A DNA stretch of 58,189 nt from Pseudonocardia nigra (lineage in GTDB: Bacteria; Actinomycetota; Actinomycetes; Mycobacteriales; Pseudonocardiaceae), in contig NZ_JAHKRK010000025.1 of NCBI RefSeq assembly GCF_019396355.1, positions 1-58,189 on the forward strand. Reading direction: 5' to 3'. Positions 47,074 through 56,722 of the stretch are shown here, piece by piece (the stretch's first letter is position 1; each line of letters starts with the position of its first letter). A model generated the notes under the pieces. The model saw only the letters and a list, made by a program, of their open reading frames with translations. It searched no databases and was not told the origin of the DNA. A program made the translations under genes and the position numbers.

Positions 47074-50000
47074 GAGCGATCCGTGTTGCTGTCTCGGCCG
47101 CCATGCTCGTCGCGATCGTCGGTGGTGTTCCGGTCGCCCTGTGGGTGACCGCCGGGGAGATCCTCCCGGCGACGTGGCCGGAATGGCAGGACGTGCTGGC
47201 CATGCTCGGCCGCCCGGACGACGGCCGTCTCCTGCTCGGCTTCCTGTACATCGTCGGGGTCGTGGCGTGGGCGCAGCTGACGTTATCGATCGTCGCCGAG
47301 TTCGTCGGGGTGCTGGCGCGGCGGCCGGCGTTACGGATCGAGCTTCCCGGTTTCCGGATCAGCAGGACGTTCGCGGCGCTCCTGGTCGGCTCGCTGCTCA
47401 GCGCCGGCTCGGCGTCCGCGTGGGCCGCGCCGGTCTCCCCCACCGCGGTCGCTGCACCGCTCGCGCCCGGGCCCGGAATCGGGCCGAAGGGCCAGGTTGA
47501 ACCCGAGGGCCCGGTATACGAGGTCGCCGCCCGGGACACGCTGTGGCGAATCGCCGAGCGAGAGTTGGGCGATCCGCTGCGCTGGCGCGAGATCTTCGAT
47601 CTCAACACCGGGCGGGTCCAGGCCGATGGCGGACGGCTCACGGAGGCCGGGCTGCTGCACGTGGGGTGGCGCCTCGTGCTCCCAGCCGACGCCGCTGTCA
47701 CGAACGCCACCGGGGAGGTCACCGTCGTCCCGGGCGACACCTTGAGCGAGATCGCCGCCGCCGAACTGGCGACCCGACACGGACCTCCGAACTCTTCAAG
47801 ATCAACCGAGGCCGCGCACAACCTGACGGGGCGCAGCTGGTCGAACCGGACCTCATCCGGCCGGGCTGGACGCTGATCCTTCCCGACACGGAGGCGCCAC
47901 CCACCCCGCCCGAGCCTCGACCCCCGGCGACGCAGACCACGCCCCCCGTGTCCCGCCCACCGTCCCCGACCACCACCGCGGCCGAGCCTCCCGAAATCAC
48001 CCCAGGCCGCCCTGACACCGCGAAGGACGACGAGGCCGAAACCGCGCTTCCGGTTGTCGTTGCCTCTTCGGCACTCGTCGTGGGCGGCCTCTTCGGCGCC
48101 CTCGCCCTGCGCCGACGCCGGCAGCTCCGCGCCCGAGCCGCCTATCACCGCATCGCTGTGCCCGACGATCACAGCGGGCGTATGGAGTGGGTGGCCGAGC
48201 AGAGCGATCCGTTGGTCGATCCGGCGTTCCTCGACATCGCCCTGCGCGGGCTCACCCTGAGCGATTGGAGCGGGCTCGAGCCACCCACCCTGCGCTTCGT
48301 CGTGCTCGGCGCCGACCAGGCGACGCTGACGCTGAGCACCCGCGCCTCGCTACCGCCGCCCTTCGAGGCGATCGGCGATGCCGACCATTGGTTGCTCGAC
48401 GCCACGGCCGAGCTACCGCTCGCCGCGGACGAGGCCGGCGGGTTCTGTGCCCCGTACCCGACGCTCGTCTCAATCGCGACCAGCGTGGACGGACAGGCAC
48501 TGCTCGTCGACCTCGAAGAGCTCGGCGTCGCCCACGTCACCGGGGAACTTGCACGCGCCACCGGGCTACTGCGGCATGTAGCCGCCGAACTCGCCAACGC
48601 CCGATGGGGCGAGGACATCGAGGTCCTGCTCGCCGGGTTCGGATCGGAGCTCGTGCCGCTGAATCCAGAACGCCTCACCGTCGTCCCCGACCTCGCGGCC
48701 GGGCTCGTCGCCGCCCGGGCTCGGATCCGCGACGCTCGGGAGAGCATGGATCAGCACGGCCTGGGCTCGGTCATGGAGGGCCGTCTACGCCCGGTTGCGC
48801 CCGATGCGTGGGTGCCGATCATCGTGCTCGCCGCCGGCGCCGCCACCGAGGCCGATCGAGCCGCCGCCGAGGAGCTCGCGCCCATGATCGACGATGCCGG
48901 ACGGTGGCCGGTCGCGCTGATCACGGCCGGCATCACCCGCGCCGGCCAGGAGATCCACATCGCGGATGACGGCATGCTGCTGCTGTCCGGCGCCGGCGAG
49001 GGGTGGACCGCGGAGCAGATGAGCGCGTCGGCAGGATCAGACCTTGCCGCGATCCTCGCCCCCACCCTGGAACCCGACCTGCCCGCTCGCCCAGCCACCG
49101 AACCGGAACCGTGGGCGAGCGGGATGACCGAGGACGGTAGCCTCGACGCCCCACAACCGGATGCCGATCCTGATCCTCGCCCTCGCCCGCTGGCGGCGCC
49201 GTCCCAAGCTGACCCGGAGGCGGTGCGGCGGCTCGCCATCGCCGACCACCAAGACCCCGACCTGGACGCGGACCTCACCTGCTGGCGGGCAGACGGCTGC
49301 CCACCCGTTCCGCTGATCGGCATCCTCGGCGAACCGGTCGTCCGCGCACCGGGCGACCTGCCGTCGCGACGGACGAGTTGGTTCACCGAGGTGCTGGTCT
49401 ATCTGGCGCTGCACCCGCTCGGCGTCACCGTTCAGACCGGCCTCACCGACCTGTGGCCGGACGGGCAGAAGGTCACGACAGCCACCGTCCGGCACGCCTT
49501 CTACGGCGCCAGGCGTTGGGCCGGTCGCGGCCTCGGCGGCGACCCCGAGCGGGCCTTCGTCAGCGAGTTGCAGGGCGATGGCACCTATCGGATCAGGGGT
49601 CATCTCCTCGACTGGGATCTGTTCCGGCGGCTCCGCAAACGCGCACAGGCCCGGGACGCTGCCGGCCACCCCGGTGCGGTCGGCGACTACGAAGCCGCGC
49701 TCGGGTTGATCCGCGGGCCGGTGCTGCACCCGCTGCGGCCCGGCGGGTACGCGTGGCTGAACAACCACGACCAGCGCCACGACCTGCAGATCCCCGGCTT
49801 TCTCGTGGACGCGGCACACGAATTGGTCGACCTCGCACTCGCCGACGGTGACACGGCGCGAGCCCGCGAGGCAGCCGAGTTCGCCCGGGTCATCGACATC
49901 GACACGGTGTTCGACCGGCCCCTGACCGACCTGATGCGCGTCGCGCACGCCGAGGACCAGCACTCGGAGATGGAGCGCTACGCCGCGATCCTGCTCGACG

Positions 50001-50089
50001 CCCGCGGGTTCGAGGTGCCCGAGGAGTTGCCGCCCGAGACGTTCGCGGTGCTGAACGAGCTGCTGCCGAACGGTCCCCGCCGACCGTGA
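47070..50089 (+). pseudogene. LysM-BTAD membrane regulator, one-base frameshift
   Basis: The first frame starts MRAIRVAVSAAMLVAIVGGV, with three membrane segments, then a LysM domain (VYEVAARDTLWRIAERELGD) and the start of a second (VTVVPGDTLSEIAAAEL). At 47768 one G is missing from what should be GGG. The next frame then reads GDPTRTSELFKINRGRAQ and continues as a Pro linker, a membrane helix (VVVASSALVVGGLFGALAL), and a long cytoplasmic part ending in a BTAD-type regulator domain (VLVYLALHPLGVTVQ... FLVDAAHELVDLALADGD). The repaired product would be about 1006 aa. It may couple wall sensing to Tad gene control. Confidence 0.75.
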
Positions 50090-50703
50090 CGAACGTGGTC
50101 GCGGTCGCCGTGTGCGCCGGGATGCTGCTCGCCCCGACCACCCTGCGGCTGATCCGGGACAACCTGCTGATACCGCGGCCGGTGGCCACGGTCGAAGCGG
50201 CCACGGTGGCGATGCTCGTCGGTCTGCTCACCGCCACCGCAACCGACCACGGACGCGGCCCGCAGCTGCTGCCGCTGATCGTGCTCGGCGTCGCCGCGGC
50301 CACGGTCGACGCCGACGAGCGCCGGTTACCGAACCGGCTCACCGCGGCCCTGTTCGCGGCCACCGCGCTGGTCATCGCCACGGACTGCGTCAGCACCGGC
50401 AGCATCGCTCCCGCGGTACGTGCCACCACGGCTGCGGGCATCGTGGTCGCCGGTGCGCTGCTCACCAAGACGATCCACACCGCCACGATCGGCTGGGGCG
50501 ACGTGAAGCTGCTGCCCAGCCTGGCCGCCACGCTCGGCTCGTCGCACGGCGACGCTGTCTATGTCGGCCTCGCCTACTGGGTGGTGCTCATCATCGCCGC
50601 TGCCGGGCTCACGATGCTGCTCCGCGACGGCCGCCCGGTTCTCGTGCCCTACGGGCCGGCGTTGTTGGCGGGAACCTTCGGCGCGCTGTGGGTAGTGACC
50701 TGA
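50086..50703 (+). CDS. tadV: Prepilin peptidase, TadV/CpaA-like (A24)
   Basis: The 205-aa product starts at GTG. It has about six membrane helices and the two active-site aspartates of A24 peptidases: AATVDADERRLPNRLTAAL and IGWGDVKLLPSLAATLG. It lacks the N-terminal methylase domain, like TadV/CpaA/FppA. It would process the pilin-like proteins of the operon. Its last 55 bases overlap the 3' end of the convergent gene at 50649. Confidence 0.82.
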   Translation: MTNVVAVAVCAGMLLAPTTLRLIRDNLLIPRPVATVEAATVAMLVGLLTATATDHGRGPQLLPLIVLGVAAATVDADERRLPNRLTAALFAATALVIATDCVSTGSIAPAVRATTAAGIVVAGALLTKTIHTATIGWGDVKLLPSLAATLGSSHGDAVYVGLAYWVVLIIAAAGLTMLLRDGRPVLVPYGPALLAGTFGALWVVT

Positions 50704-51428
50704 GGGCCGATCCCACACAGGTGACGCGACGCCGGCGCCGAACGCTGGGGCCGCGCGGGGCCGGTGGCGCGCGCCGGTGCCTGCGGTGGCTCAACGACCA
50801 AGGGGCCGTCCAGGTCGACCCCGGCGAACCGGCCGCGGATCGCCGCGTCGACGCGACTGTTCAGCCCGCGCAGGTGGCGGGCCACCGCTCGGCTCCGGTT
50901 CAGCGTCGGATTGAGGTTCTCCACGAACGCGGCCAGGTCGACGCGCTGCGACAGGGTGGGCAACCGTGCCGGGCGGTCGCGCACCGCCCAGGCCGTCAAC
51001 TCCTGAACGGGTTGCGTGAGCACGTGGTGGCGGAGCGCGTCGGCGACCGCCTTGCTCGATACGACAGCACCGACCGGACCGATCCCCGGCACCTGCCCGA
51101 CCACCGCCCACCCGCGCCGACCCGTCGACTCGAGCGAGACGACCTCGGCCTGCCGTGGCCCCGCGCTCATGATCTCCCGAGCTGCGCGATAGGTCCCGGT
51201 GTCGATCGGACAGGGCAGATCCTCCGGCCGGGACGGGCCGGTGACGCCCAGCGCCTGGTCGAGCGCGGCCCGACCGCCGGCGAGATCACGCAGGGCGTTC
51301 CATCGCTCCTCGCGGCTGCCGGCCGCCCGGTGCCGGGCCAGCCCCTCGGCGAGGAACGTCGCGATGTGCGCGATCTGATACATCTCGTAGCTGGGCAGGA
51401 CCAGCAGCGGATAGTCCGGGCTGCTCAT
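50649..51428 (-). CDS. Hypothetical protein of the mobilisation operon
   Basis: The 259-aa product starts at ATG 51428 (MSSPDYPLLVLPSYEMYQIA); three codons earlier there is another ATG. Its middle has helical segments and an EREG-like linker, and the end is Pro/Arg-rich. No domain is recognised. It overlaps the upstream gene (51425) by ATGA and converges with the prepilin peptidase gene, so it is the last gene of the leftward mob operon. Confidence 0.55.
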   Translation of the reverse strand: MSSPDYPLLVLPSYEMYQIAHIATFLAEGLARHRAAGSREERWNALRDLAGGRAALDQALGVTGPSRPEDLPCPIDTGTYRAAREIMSAGPRQAEVVSLESTGRRGWAVVGQVPGIGPVGAVVSSKAVADALRHHVLTQPVQELTAWAVRDRPARLPTLSQRVDLAAFVENLNPTLNRSRAVARHLRGLNSRVDAAIRGRFAGVDLDGPLVVEPPQAPARATGPARPQRSAPASRHLCGIGPQVTTHSAPKVPANNAGP

Positions 51429-52039
51429 TGCATCCACCCCTGCCCCAGGCTCGGCGCCCGACGAATCGGCGGCGCGGCTCCTGCGACCGCAGCGGCCCTC
51501 CGCGGGCTGCGACTGTTCGTGTCACCGACGGGCGGGAGCGCGCGAGCGGCTTGGTCGAACGCCTGCTCTCGACGCGACGCCGAGCGCGGTTCGGGCAGGA
51601 CCGACGAGCTCAGCACCTCGGCATCCCGGAAGGCCATCTGCGTCGAGGCGAACGCGCCCAGGTCGCGAACGTCGAACACGACCCGCCCCAGCTGGATCCG
51701 CAGGTGACTGTGCTGGCCGGGCGGTCGCACCAAGCGGCCAGAAGCGGGCGGCCTGCCCTGGGCGTCGATCACCACGCCCGCGTCGAGCACTCCGCCCGCG
51801 TCTTGGGCAGCGCGTTGTGCCTGTGCGCGTGGGAGCCTGGCCGCGTCCATGGAATGGCGTCGCCACACCTTCGCGAACGTCACCGCGGTCTGCCGCTCCC
51901 GCAGGTAGATCAATGCGCGCCCGATCCGGACGCTCACCACCGCGCTGTCGGTATCGGCGTGATGCGCGACCACGGCGGTGTCTTGGATCCCGTGCAGCGT
52001 CAGCACAACCCCCACGCTCTGCCGCTCCCGCTCGTACAC
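51425..52039 (-). CDS. Hypothetical protein downstream of relaxase
   Basis: The 204-aa product starts at GTG 52039 (VYERERQSVGVVLTLHGIQD); the frame is open further up without good codons. HHADTDSAVVSVRIGRALIY and VTFAKVWRRHSMDAARLPRA suggest a compact alpha/beta domain. HSHLRIQLGRVVFDVRDLGA is beta-like. The rest is basic. No family is recognised. It lies 28 bases past the relaxase stop, so it is likely a mobilisation accessory. Confidence 0.55.
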   Translation of the reverse strand: MYERERQSVGVVLTLHGIQDTAVVAHHADTDSAVVSVRIGRALIYLRERQTAVTFAKVWRRHSMDAARLPRAQAQRAAQDAGGVLDAGVVIDAQGRPPASGRLVRPPGQHSHLRIQLGRVVFDVRDLGAFASTQMAFRDAEVLSSSVLPEPRSASRREQAFDQAARALPPVGDTNSRSPRRAAAVAGAAPPIRRAPSLGQGWMQ

Positions 52040-52067
52040 CCCGGGCTCCCTCCCCGATACAGGCCGG

Positions 52068-53525
52068 TCAATCCCCGGCCTCCCGTGAGGGTCTCGGCTG
52101 CGGTGGCCTGACCCGTGGTTCCGCGCGGCCCCGGCCGTGGTCAGCAACCTCGACGAGATGACGTGCCACGACCCGATCCGGGGCAACGGGTGGCCACGCC
52201 GCCGACCACGCGGCGACCACACCGGCCGCGGCCTCCGCGGCCGCCGCCTGATGCACCCGGCCGCGCTCGCGCTGCCACGCCGCGATCTCCTGCATCAACG
52301 CGGCCAGCGCCACCGCCAACGCCACCCCACCCGCCACCTCATCGCCCGTCGCCAGCCTCCGATGCCGGATCAACCGCCGAGCGACCCGTCGCAACTCCCC
52401 ACCGGCCGCACTCGGCGGGCTCGCCACGCCGCGGGAAGTCCGGGCCGCACGATCGAACAGATCCGCCGCCTGCCCAAGGTCCCGCCCGTTCAACGACAGC
52501 CCACGCACCGCGGTGACCACGTCACCGGTCGCGTGCACGACGTCCTCGATGCCATCCCGGCCGTCGCCGGCGCGGCCGGCCGCGATCGAGCGCCGCGCCC
52601 GGTCCACCCGATGCCGCGCCGCACTGAGAACGTCCGCGACCTCAGCCTCGTCGCCCGGATCCGCAGCCCATCGCCGACGCAGCTTCGGCAGCGACAGGTC
52701 CGGCGCGAGCTTGCTACCCGAGTAGAAGATCGGGTAGCCCGCCGCGGTGCGGTCGCCGGGCCGCGCGACTTTGTAACCCAGCGGGTCTCCCGACGGGGCA
52801 TGCCGGATCTCGACCAGATACCCCGCCTCACGCAACGCCTCGCCGAACGATGCCACGTCATGGCTCGCCACCGCCGCCGCTTTCACCGCCCGGACCAGCT
52901 CCACCCGCGCAGGCAGCCGCCCCTGCCGCGCCGCCTTGTCGATCTCGCCCCGCACCGGCGCCCGAGCCGCCGTGCCGTCAGCCGCCGCGGTCAACGTCAA
53001 CCCGAGCCGCCGCTCAATGGCCCGCGCGGTCTCCCGCAGCTTCGGATAGTCGCGGTGCGGCCAGAACCGCCGCCCGGTGTCCTGCCTCACCAGCACCACC
53101 GCGATATGGATGTGGTCCTCCGCGTGCCGCACCGCCACCCAGCGCGGACCACCGGCGTCACCGCGTCGCGCGACGCCGGCGCCGTGTAGCAGCTCACGAG
53201 CGATCTCCGCCCACTCGCCGTCGGACAGCATCCGGTCGCCCGCCGCGACCCGGGCGGAGCAGTGCCACACATAGCCGCGCTTGCCGGTCGCGTCCGCCTC
53301 TTCGGGCAGGCCCGCCGCGATGGCCGGTGCCCGCAGTGCTCGGATCAACGGGCCCAGCTCGAGGTCCCACTCCCCCGGACCGGTCGCCCTCGGCTGCCAG
53401 CCCACGTCAAGCCCGTCCCAGGTCGCGATGATGCGGGGCTGCCGATGCTCCTCGCCCCGGCCCGGTCCCATGAGATACGCGATCAATCCACCCGGACGCC
53501 AGCCGTGCACCACCTTTGTGATCAA
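52068..53525 (-). CDS. MobP-like relaxase
   Basis: The 485-aa product starts at TTG (MITKVVHGWRPGGLIAYLMG), with the probable catalytic Tyr17. The metal-binding motif is RHAEDHIHIAVVLV (His134, His138, His140), as in the actinobacterial MobP class. The C-terminal half is helical and basic. The TTG overlaps the MobC-like stop (TTGA), so the two are co-translated. It would nick oriT and lead the strand through the T4SS at 26.3-35.3 kb. No primase or helicase domain is fused. Confidence 0.83.
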   Translation of the reverse strand: MITKVVHGWRPGGLIAYLMGPGRGEEHRQPRIIATWDGLDVGWQPRATGPGEWDLELGPLIRALRAPAIAAGLPEEADATGKRGYVWHCSARVAAGDRMLSDGEWAEIARELLHGAGVARRGDAGGPRWVAVRHAEDHIHIAVVLVRQDTGRRFWPHRDYPKLRETARAIERRLGLTLTAAADGTAARAPVRGEIDKAARQGRLPARVELVRAVKAAAVASHDVASFGEALREAGYLVEIRHAPSGDPLGYKVARPGDRTAAGYPIFYSGSKLAPDLSLPKLRRRWAADPGDEAEVADVLSAARHRVDRARRSIAAGRAGDGRDGIEDVVHATGDVVTAVRGLSLNGRDLGQAADLFDRAARTSRGVASPPSAAGGELRRVARRLIRHRRLATGDEVAGGVALAVALAALMQEIAAWQRERGRVHQAAAAEAAAGVVAAWSAAWPPVAPDRVVARHLVEVADHGRGRAEPRVRPPQPRPSREAGD

Positions 53526-53908
53526 CGCTGCTGGTCCCGCTCGGTGGCCGCGAGCGCGTACTCGATGAGCAGATCCAGGCGCCGCAATGCCTGTTCGGCC
53601 CTTACCCGCTGCGCGTCCTCGGCCCCGAACTCGCGGATCGATTGCACAACCCGCTCCAGCTCGGCGCGCTCCTGGACGAGCTCACGAAGCGTGTCCCGCC
53701 ACCGCATCGGCACAACAGATCGGTTGCGGTCCGCGACACGGACCGCAAGCTCCCCCAACCACGCGCCGATAGCCAGCCCGTCGCGCCTTGCGCAATCGCG
53801 CACGGCGGCGAGCTCGTCCTCCGAGAAGCGAACGGCTACTTGCGCGCGGCGAGGCGCCGGAGCGTACACGCGCCGGCGCAGGGTCGGATCGTGTTCCTGC
53901 CTTGTCAC
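53522..53908 (-). CDS. MobC-like relaxosome protein
   Basis: The 128-aa product starts at GTG 53908 (VTRQEHDPTLRRR). A ribbon-helix-helix-like part, RRAQVAVRFSEDELAAVRDC, is followed by AWLGELAVRVAD and a helical C-terminus (RDTLRELVQERAELERVV) in the MobC fashion. Such proteins bind oriT and help the relaxase. The frame is open upstream to 54139 but the codons there do not look like protein. Confidence 0.72.
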   Translation of the reverse strand: MTRQEHDPTLRRRVYAPAPRRAQVAVRFSEDELAAVRDCARRDGLAIGAWLGELAVRVADRNRSVVPMRWRDTLRELVQERAELERVVQSIREFGAEDAQRVRAEQALRRLDLLIEYALAATERDQQR

Positions 53909-54879
53909 CCGCAACAGCGAATCGGTCGACGTAGACGGCGGCGTGGTCCTGGTGTTCGCGCCAGGATCCATTGCGCATCGCACGCTGCTGCCGATCGGTC
54001 CCCGCCACCTGCGCGGACTGGCCGCGGGAACTGAAAGCAAGGTCTGCCTGGGACTCGAGCCGCTCATCCAAGGCGACGCATCTACCGACCTCGCCGGGCG
54101 CCGTCGTCCCCCGGTCTGCATCGTCACCGGCCGCGACAACCGCCCGCGGACCGATGCTTCACGACCCAGGTAACGATCTCCCCAATGACGGTCAGGCCCG
54201 TCCTGGTAAGCACCCCCACTCGGGGAGTCCTGCAGCTGGCTGATTAGGTCACGAGCGACAGCTTGTCACCATCGCGTGACACGCGGCCGACGGATGCGAC
54301 CGACGTTCACAGCCACCGACCTCGGCTGATCCCTGCTTGTCGGAGCTTCTCGGTACGAGCAGCCGCCCGCTCTTCGGCAGCCTCGTTTCAAACGACGCGG
54401 CGCGGGAGAGGGCTTGCACCACACGTGGGTCATGCCGTGGCCCGTGTGCGTTGCCGTTGCCCACTGGCTCCTGCTGGGCGTGGTCACGCTCCGATCGGCA
54501 CCGCGGGCGTACGGTTTCAGCCATCGGACCCTCGGGCGCAGCGACCAACGCATGTGGTTGCTGTTCGACGCCCTGCCCCGGAACGCCCCCGTTCCGGACC
54601 GACCACGCTTTGACCACGCGCCGGAAGCATTGCTTCTGGCATATCTCGCTGCAGCGTCTCCCGCGGGTTCAGCCTCACTGAACGTTCTCGCAACGGAACC
54701 CGCCGCAGTTTGCCACTTCAGATTCGAGTTGGCGTGCGGTTCCGGCGAATCCGAGTAGCAGCGGCCTCGACGGCCGGGGGTGTGATCCGGTGTCAGTGCT
54801 GTCGCGGGTGCGGCGTTGCGGACGCGTTGAGAACGGTGAGGCAACACCGGGCCGCGTCGTTGACGACGTCGCGCGCGTG
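53909..54879. other. Intergenic region upstream of mobC, candidate oriT region
   Basis: About 970 bases lack a recognisable gene. An inverted pair GTCACG (54248-54253) and CGTGAC (54275-54280) lies upstream of mobC, where oriT usually sits. CGTGGTC/GACCACG copies are at 54479, 54601 and 54612. The stretch 54675-54879 is an out-of-frame continuation of the recombinase gene. The long open frames here look like chance. Confidence 0.4.
54479..54618. repeat. CGTGGTC/GACCACG copies near the mob operon
   Basis: CGTGGTC at 54479-54485, GACCACG at 54601-54607 and 54612-54618, with a near copy CGTGGGTC at 54424. This is the last of the five clusters of this heptamer in element 2. Confidence 0.4.
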
Positions 54880-56381
54880 TCACCAGGGCGGATTCGTTGA
54901 GTGTCGCTTGTCGTCGAGCAGCGTGGTGGTGTCCTCGATGGACGCTCGAGCAGGCTTCGGGCGATGTCGGCGTAGGCGATTGCGGTCGAGAAGCTGAGGT
55001 GGAACACCACCGCGAGGTGCAGGGGGTCGGCCCCGACCGCGAGGGCTTCCTGCAGCACGCGGTCGCCGCGGATGTGCTCGAGTTGGACCCCGTGCAGCAG
55101 CAGGTGCCAGGTCAGGTAGTAGTCGGTGATCGGTTCAGTGCCGCTCGCGGTGACGGTCGAGATCAGCATGTGCCGGTTCGGCGTGTGCGGCCAGTGGTGG
55201 TGGCGGTGGCGCAGCCAGGCGGCGAGCACGTCGTGCACGAACGCCGAGAGCTGTTGGGGGTGACCGCCGAGCCGGATGCGGCGACCCGGCAGGTCGATGT
55301 CGTCGAGGGTCAGCTCACGGATGGTCTTCGCGCGGGCGGCGTGCACGGCTGCCAGGGCGACGATCAGCCGCTGGGCCGGGGTCACCGCGACGCGCCCGAC
55401 GGCGGCGATCTGCGCGTCGGTCATCGGCGCCAGCGTGCGCACCGGGGCGGTGCGACCGACGTGCAACCGGCGCGTCGGGTCGGCGAAGACCAGCCGCCGG
55501 CGTTTGGCGAACCGGAACAGCGACCGCAACGCCACGAACGTGCCCGCCCGCAGGTGCCCGCTCAGCTCGTCCAGCACGGCGCGAACGTCGTCCTCGGTGA
55601 CCTCACGCAGCTGGCTGCGGGTGGCCGACCAGGCCAGCACCGGTGGCCGGACTCGTCCGAGGTAGGCATGCAGCGTCGACTGCGACCGCGGCCGGCTGCG
55701 CGCGTCGCCGTCGAGCAGCACCAGCAACCACGCCCGGACCTCATCGCGAAAACCCACCGGGAGCTGCTCGCATGTGTGGTCGATCCATGCCCGAATCGTT
55801 GGCACGGTGTCGTCGACGAGCAGGCCGAACTCGTCGAGGATCTGCCCGATGCGCGCGATCCGCGGACCCCTCGACATTCCGGTCGCAGCGCGGATCTGAC
55901 TCAGCCGGATCGGCCGAATCGGCCGGCCGTCGGGCTGATCGCCGAGCACCGCGCGCAGGCCGGCGACCACGCCGTCGAGAGATCTGCTGCTCCACCCCGC
56001 GGCCTGCGCGAGTTCGAACGCTCGCGCCAGCACCGCCCGCTGGGCCAGCGAGACGACCGCCTCGCTGTCCAGGTCCTCGAGTCGGTGCTTGGGAACGTGG
56101 CGCCGCATGACCGGTGGACGGCATTCGTGGCAGTGCACTCGTCGTCGGCCGCGGCGCCGGCCAGGGCTGCGGTCCACCGGCCCGCCGCAGCTGCGGCAGG
56201 GTGAATCGTCGCCCCCGGAATCGGCCCCGACCTCGCTGCTGGCCTCTCGGGTCCGGGGTGGGCGGCAGCCGTGGCAGTACAGCCGTGGCCGCCCACCGCG
56301 CGGTCCGCTGCGGCGGTCAACGTCGCGGCCGCAGGCCCGGCAGGGCGCATCGTGCGCGCTCCCGCCGCTCCCGCCGGTCAC
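54880..56381 (-). pseudogene. Zinc-ribbon tyrosine recombinase, TnpB-like, probable frameshift near its end
   Basis: A GTG start at 56381 overlaps the XRE gene stop. Two zinc ribbons at the N-terminus (CRACGRDVDRRSGPRGG...CHGC and CRSCGGPVDRSPG...CHEC) lead to a tyrosine-recombinase-like region: REVTEDDVRAVLDELSGHLR, LIVALAAVHAARAKTIRELT, GVQLEHIRGDRVLQEALAVG and LSFSTAIAYADIARSLLE. Near 54942 another frame reads SIEDTTTLLDDKRHSTNPPW and stops at 54880, a better end than the open frame to 54675. The gene probably has a one-base loss there. It forms a trio with the next two genes. Confidence 0.65.
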
Positions 56382-56722
56382 CGCGGGGGCAGCGAGCGGC
56401 CCGAGCGCGGCTTCGGCGTCACAGCCCGAACCGAGCCCGTGCCGGCGCCCGGCTGCCCGACCGCGGTGCTGGTCGCCTCCGGGCTCGATGCTGGTGCCGG
56501 TGTCTTCTCCGGTTCGGCGGTGATCAGCTCGCTGATCTCGCAGCCCAGCACCGCGCAGAACGCGTCCAGCTCGTCGGGGCGCAGCACGCTGGGTTGGCCC
56601 GACCACAGCCCCGACATCTTCCCCGCGCTCATCTCGATGCCGCGCTCAGCGAGCATCCGGCGCAGCTCGCTGGCCTTCCAGATGCCGCGGTTGGCCGCGG
56701 CCAGGCGCAGGTTCCACTTCAT
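56378..56722 (-). CDS. XRE-type HTH protein of the recombinase trio
   Basis: The 114-aa product starts MKWNLRLAAANRGIWKASEL. Its HTH is of the XRE kind (ELRRMLAERGIEMSAGKMSG, then LRPDELDAFCAVLGCEISEL). Residues 75-114 are a disordered tail. ATGA and GTGA overlaps place it in the middle of the recombinase trio. It may act as a regulator or as a recombination accessory. Confidence 0.8.
   Translation of the reverse strand: MKWNLRLAAANRGIWKASELRRMLAERGIEMSAGKMSGLWSGQPSVLRPDELDAFCAVLGCEISELITAEPEKTPAPASSPEATSTAVGQPGAGTGSVRAVTPKPRSGRSLPPR

Noticed and set aside
54414..54758. A 114-codon rightward open frame upstream of mobC
   Set aside because: It has no ribosome site or family likeness and contains the GACCACG repeat copies, so it is more likely gap DNA.
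54897..56204. A 435-codon rightward open frame
   Set aside because: It lies opposite the zinc-ribbon recombinase, whose paired CxxC motifs and recombinase features are convincing.
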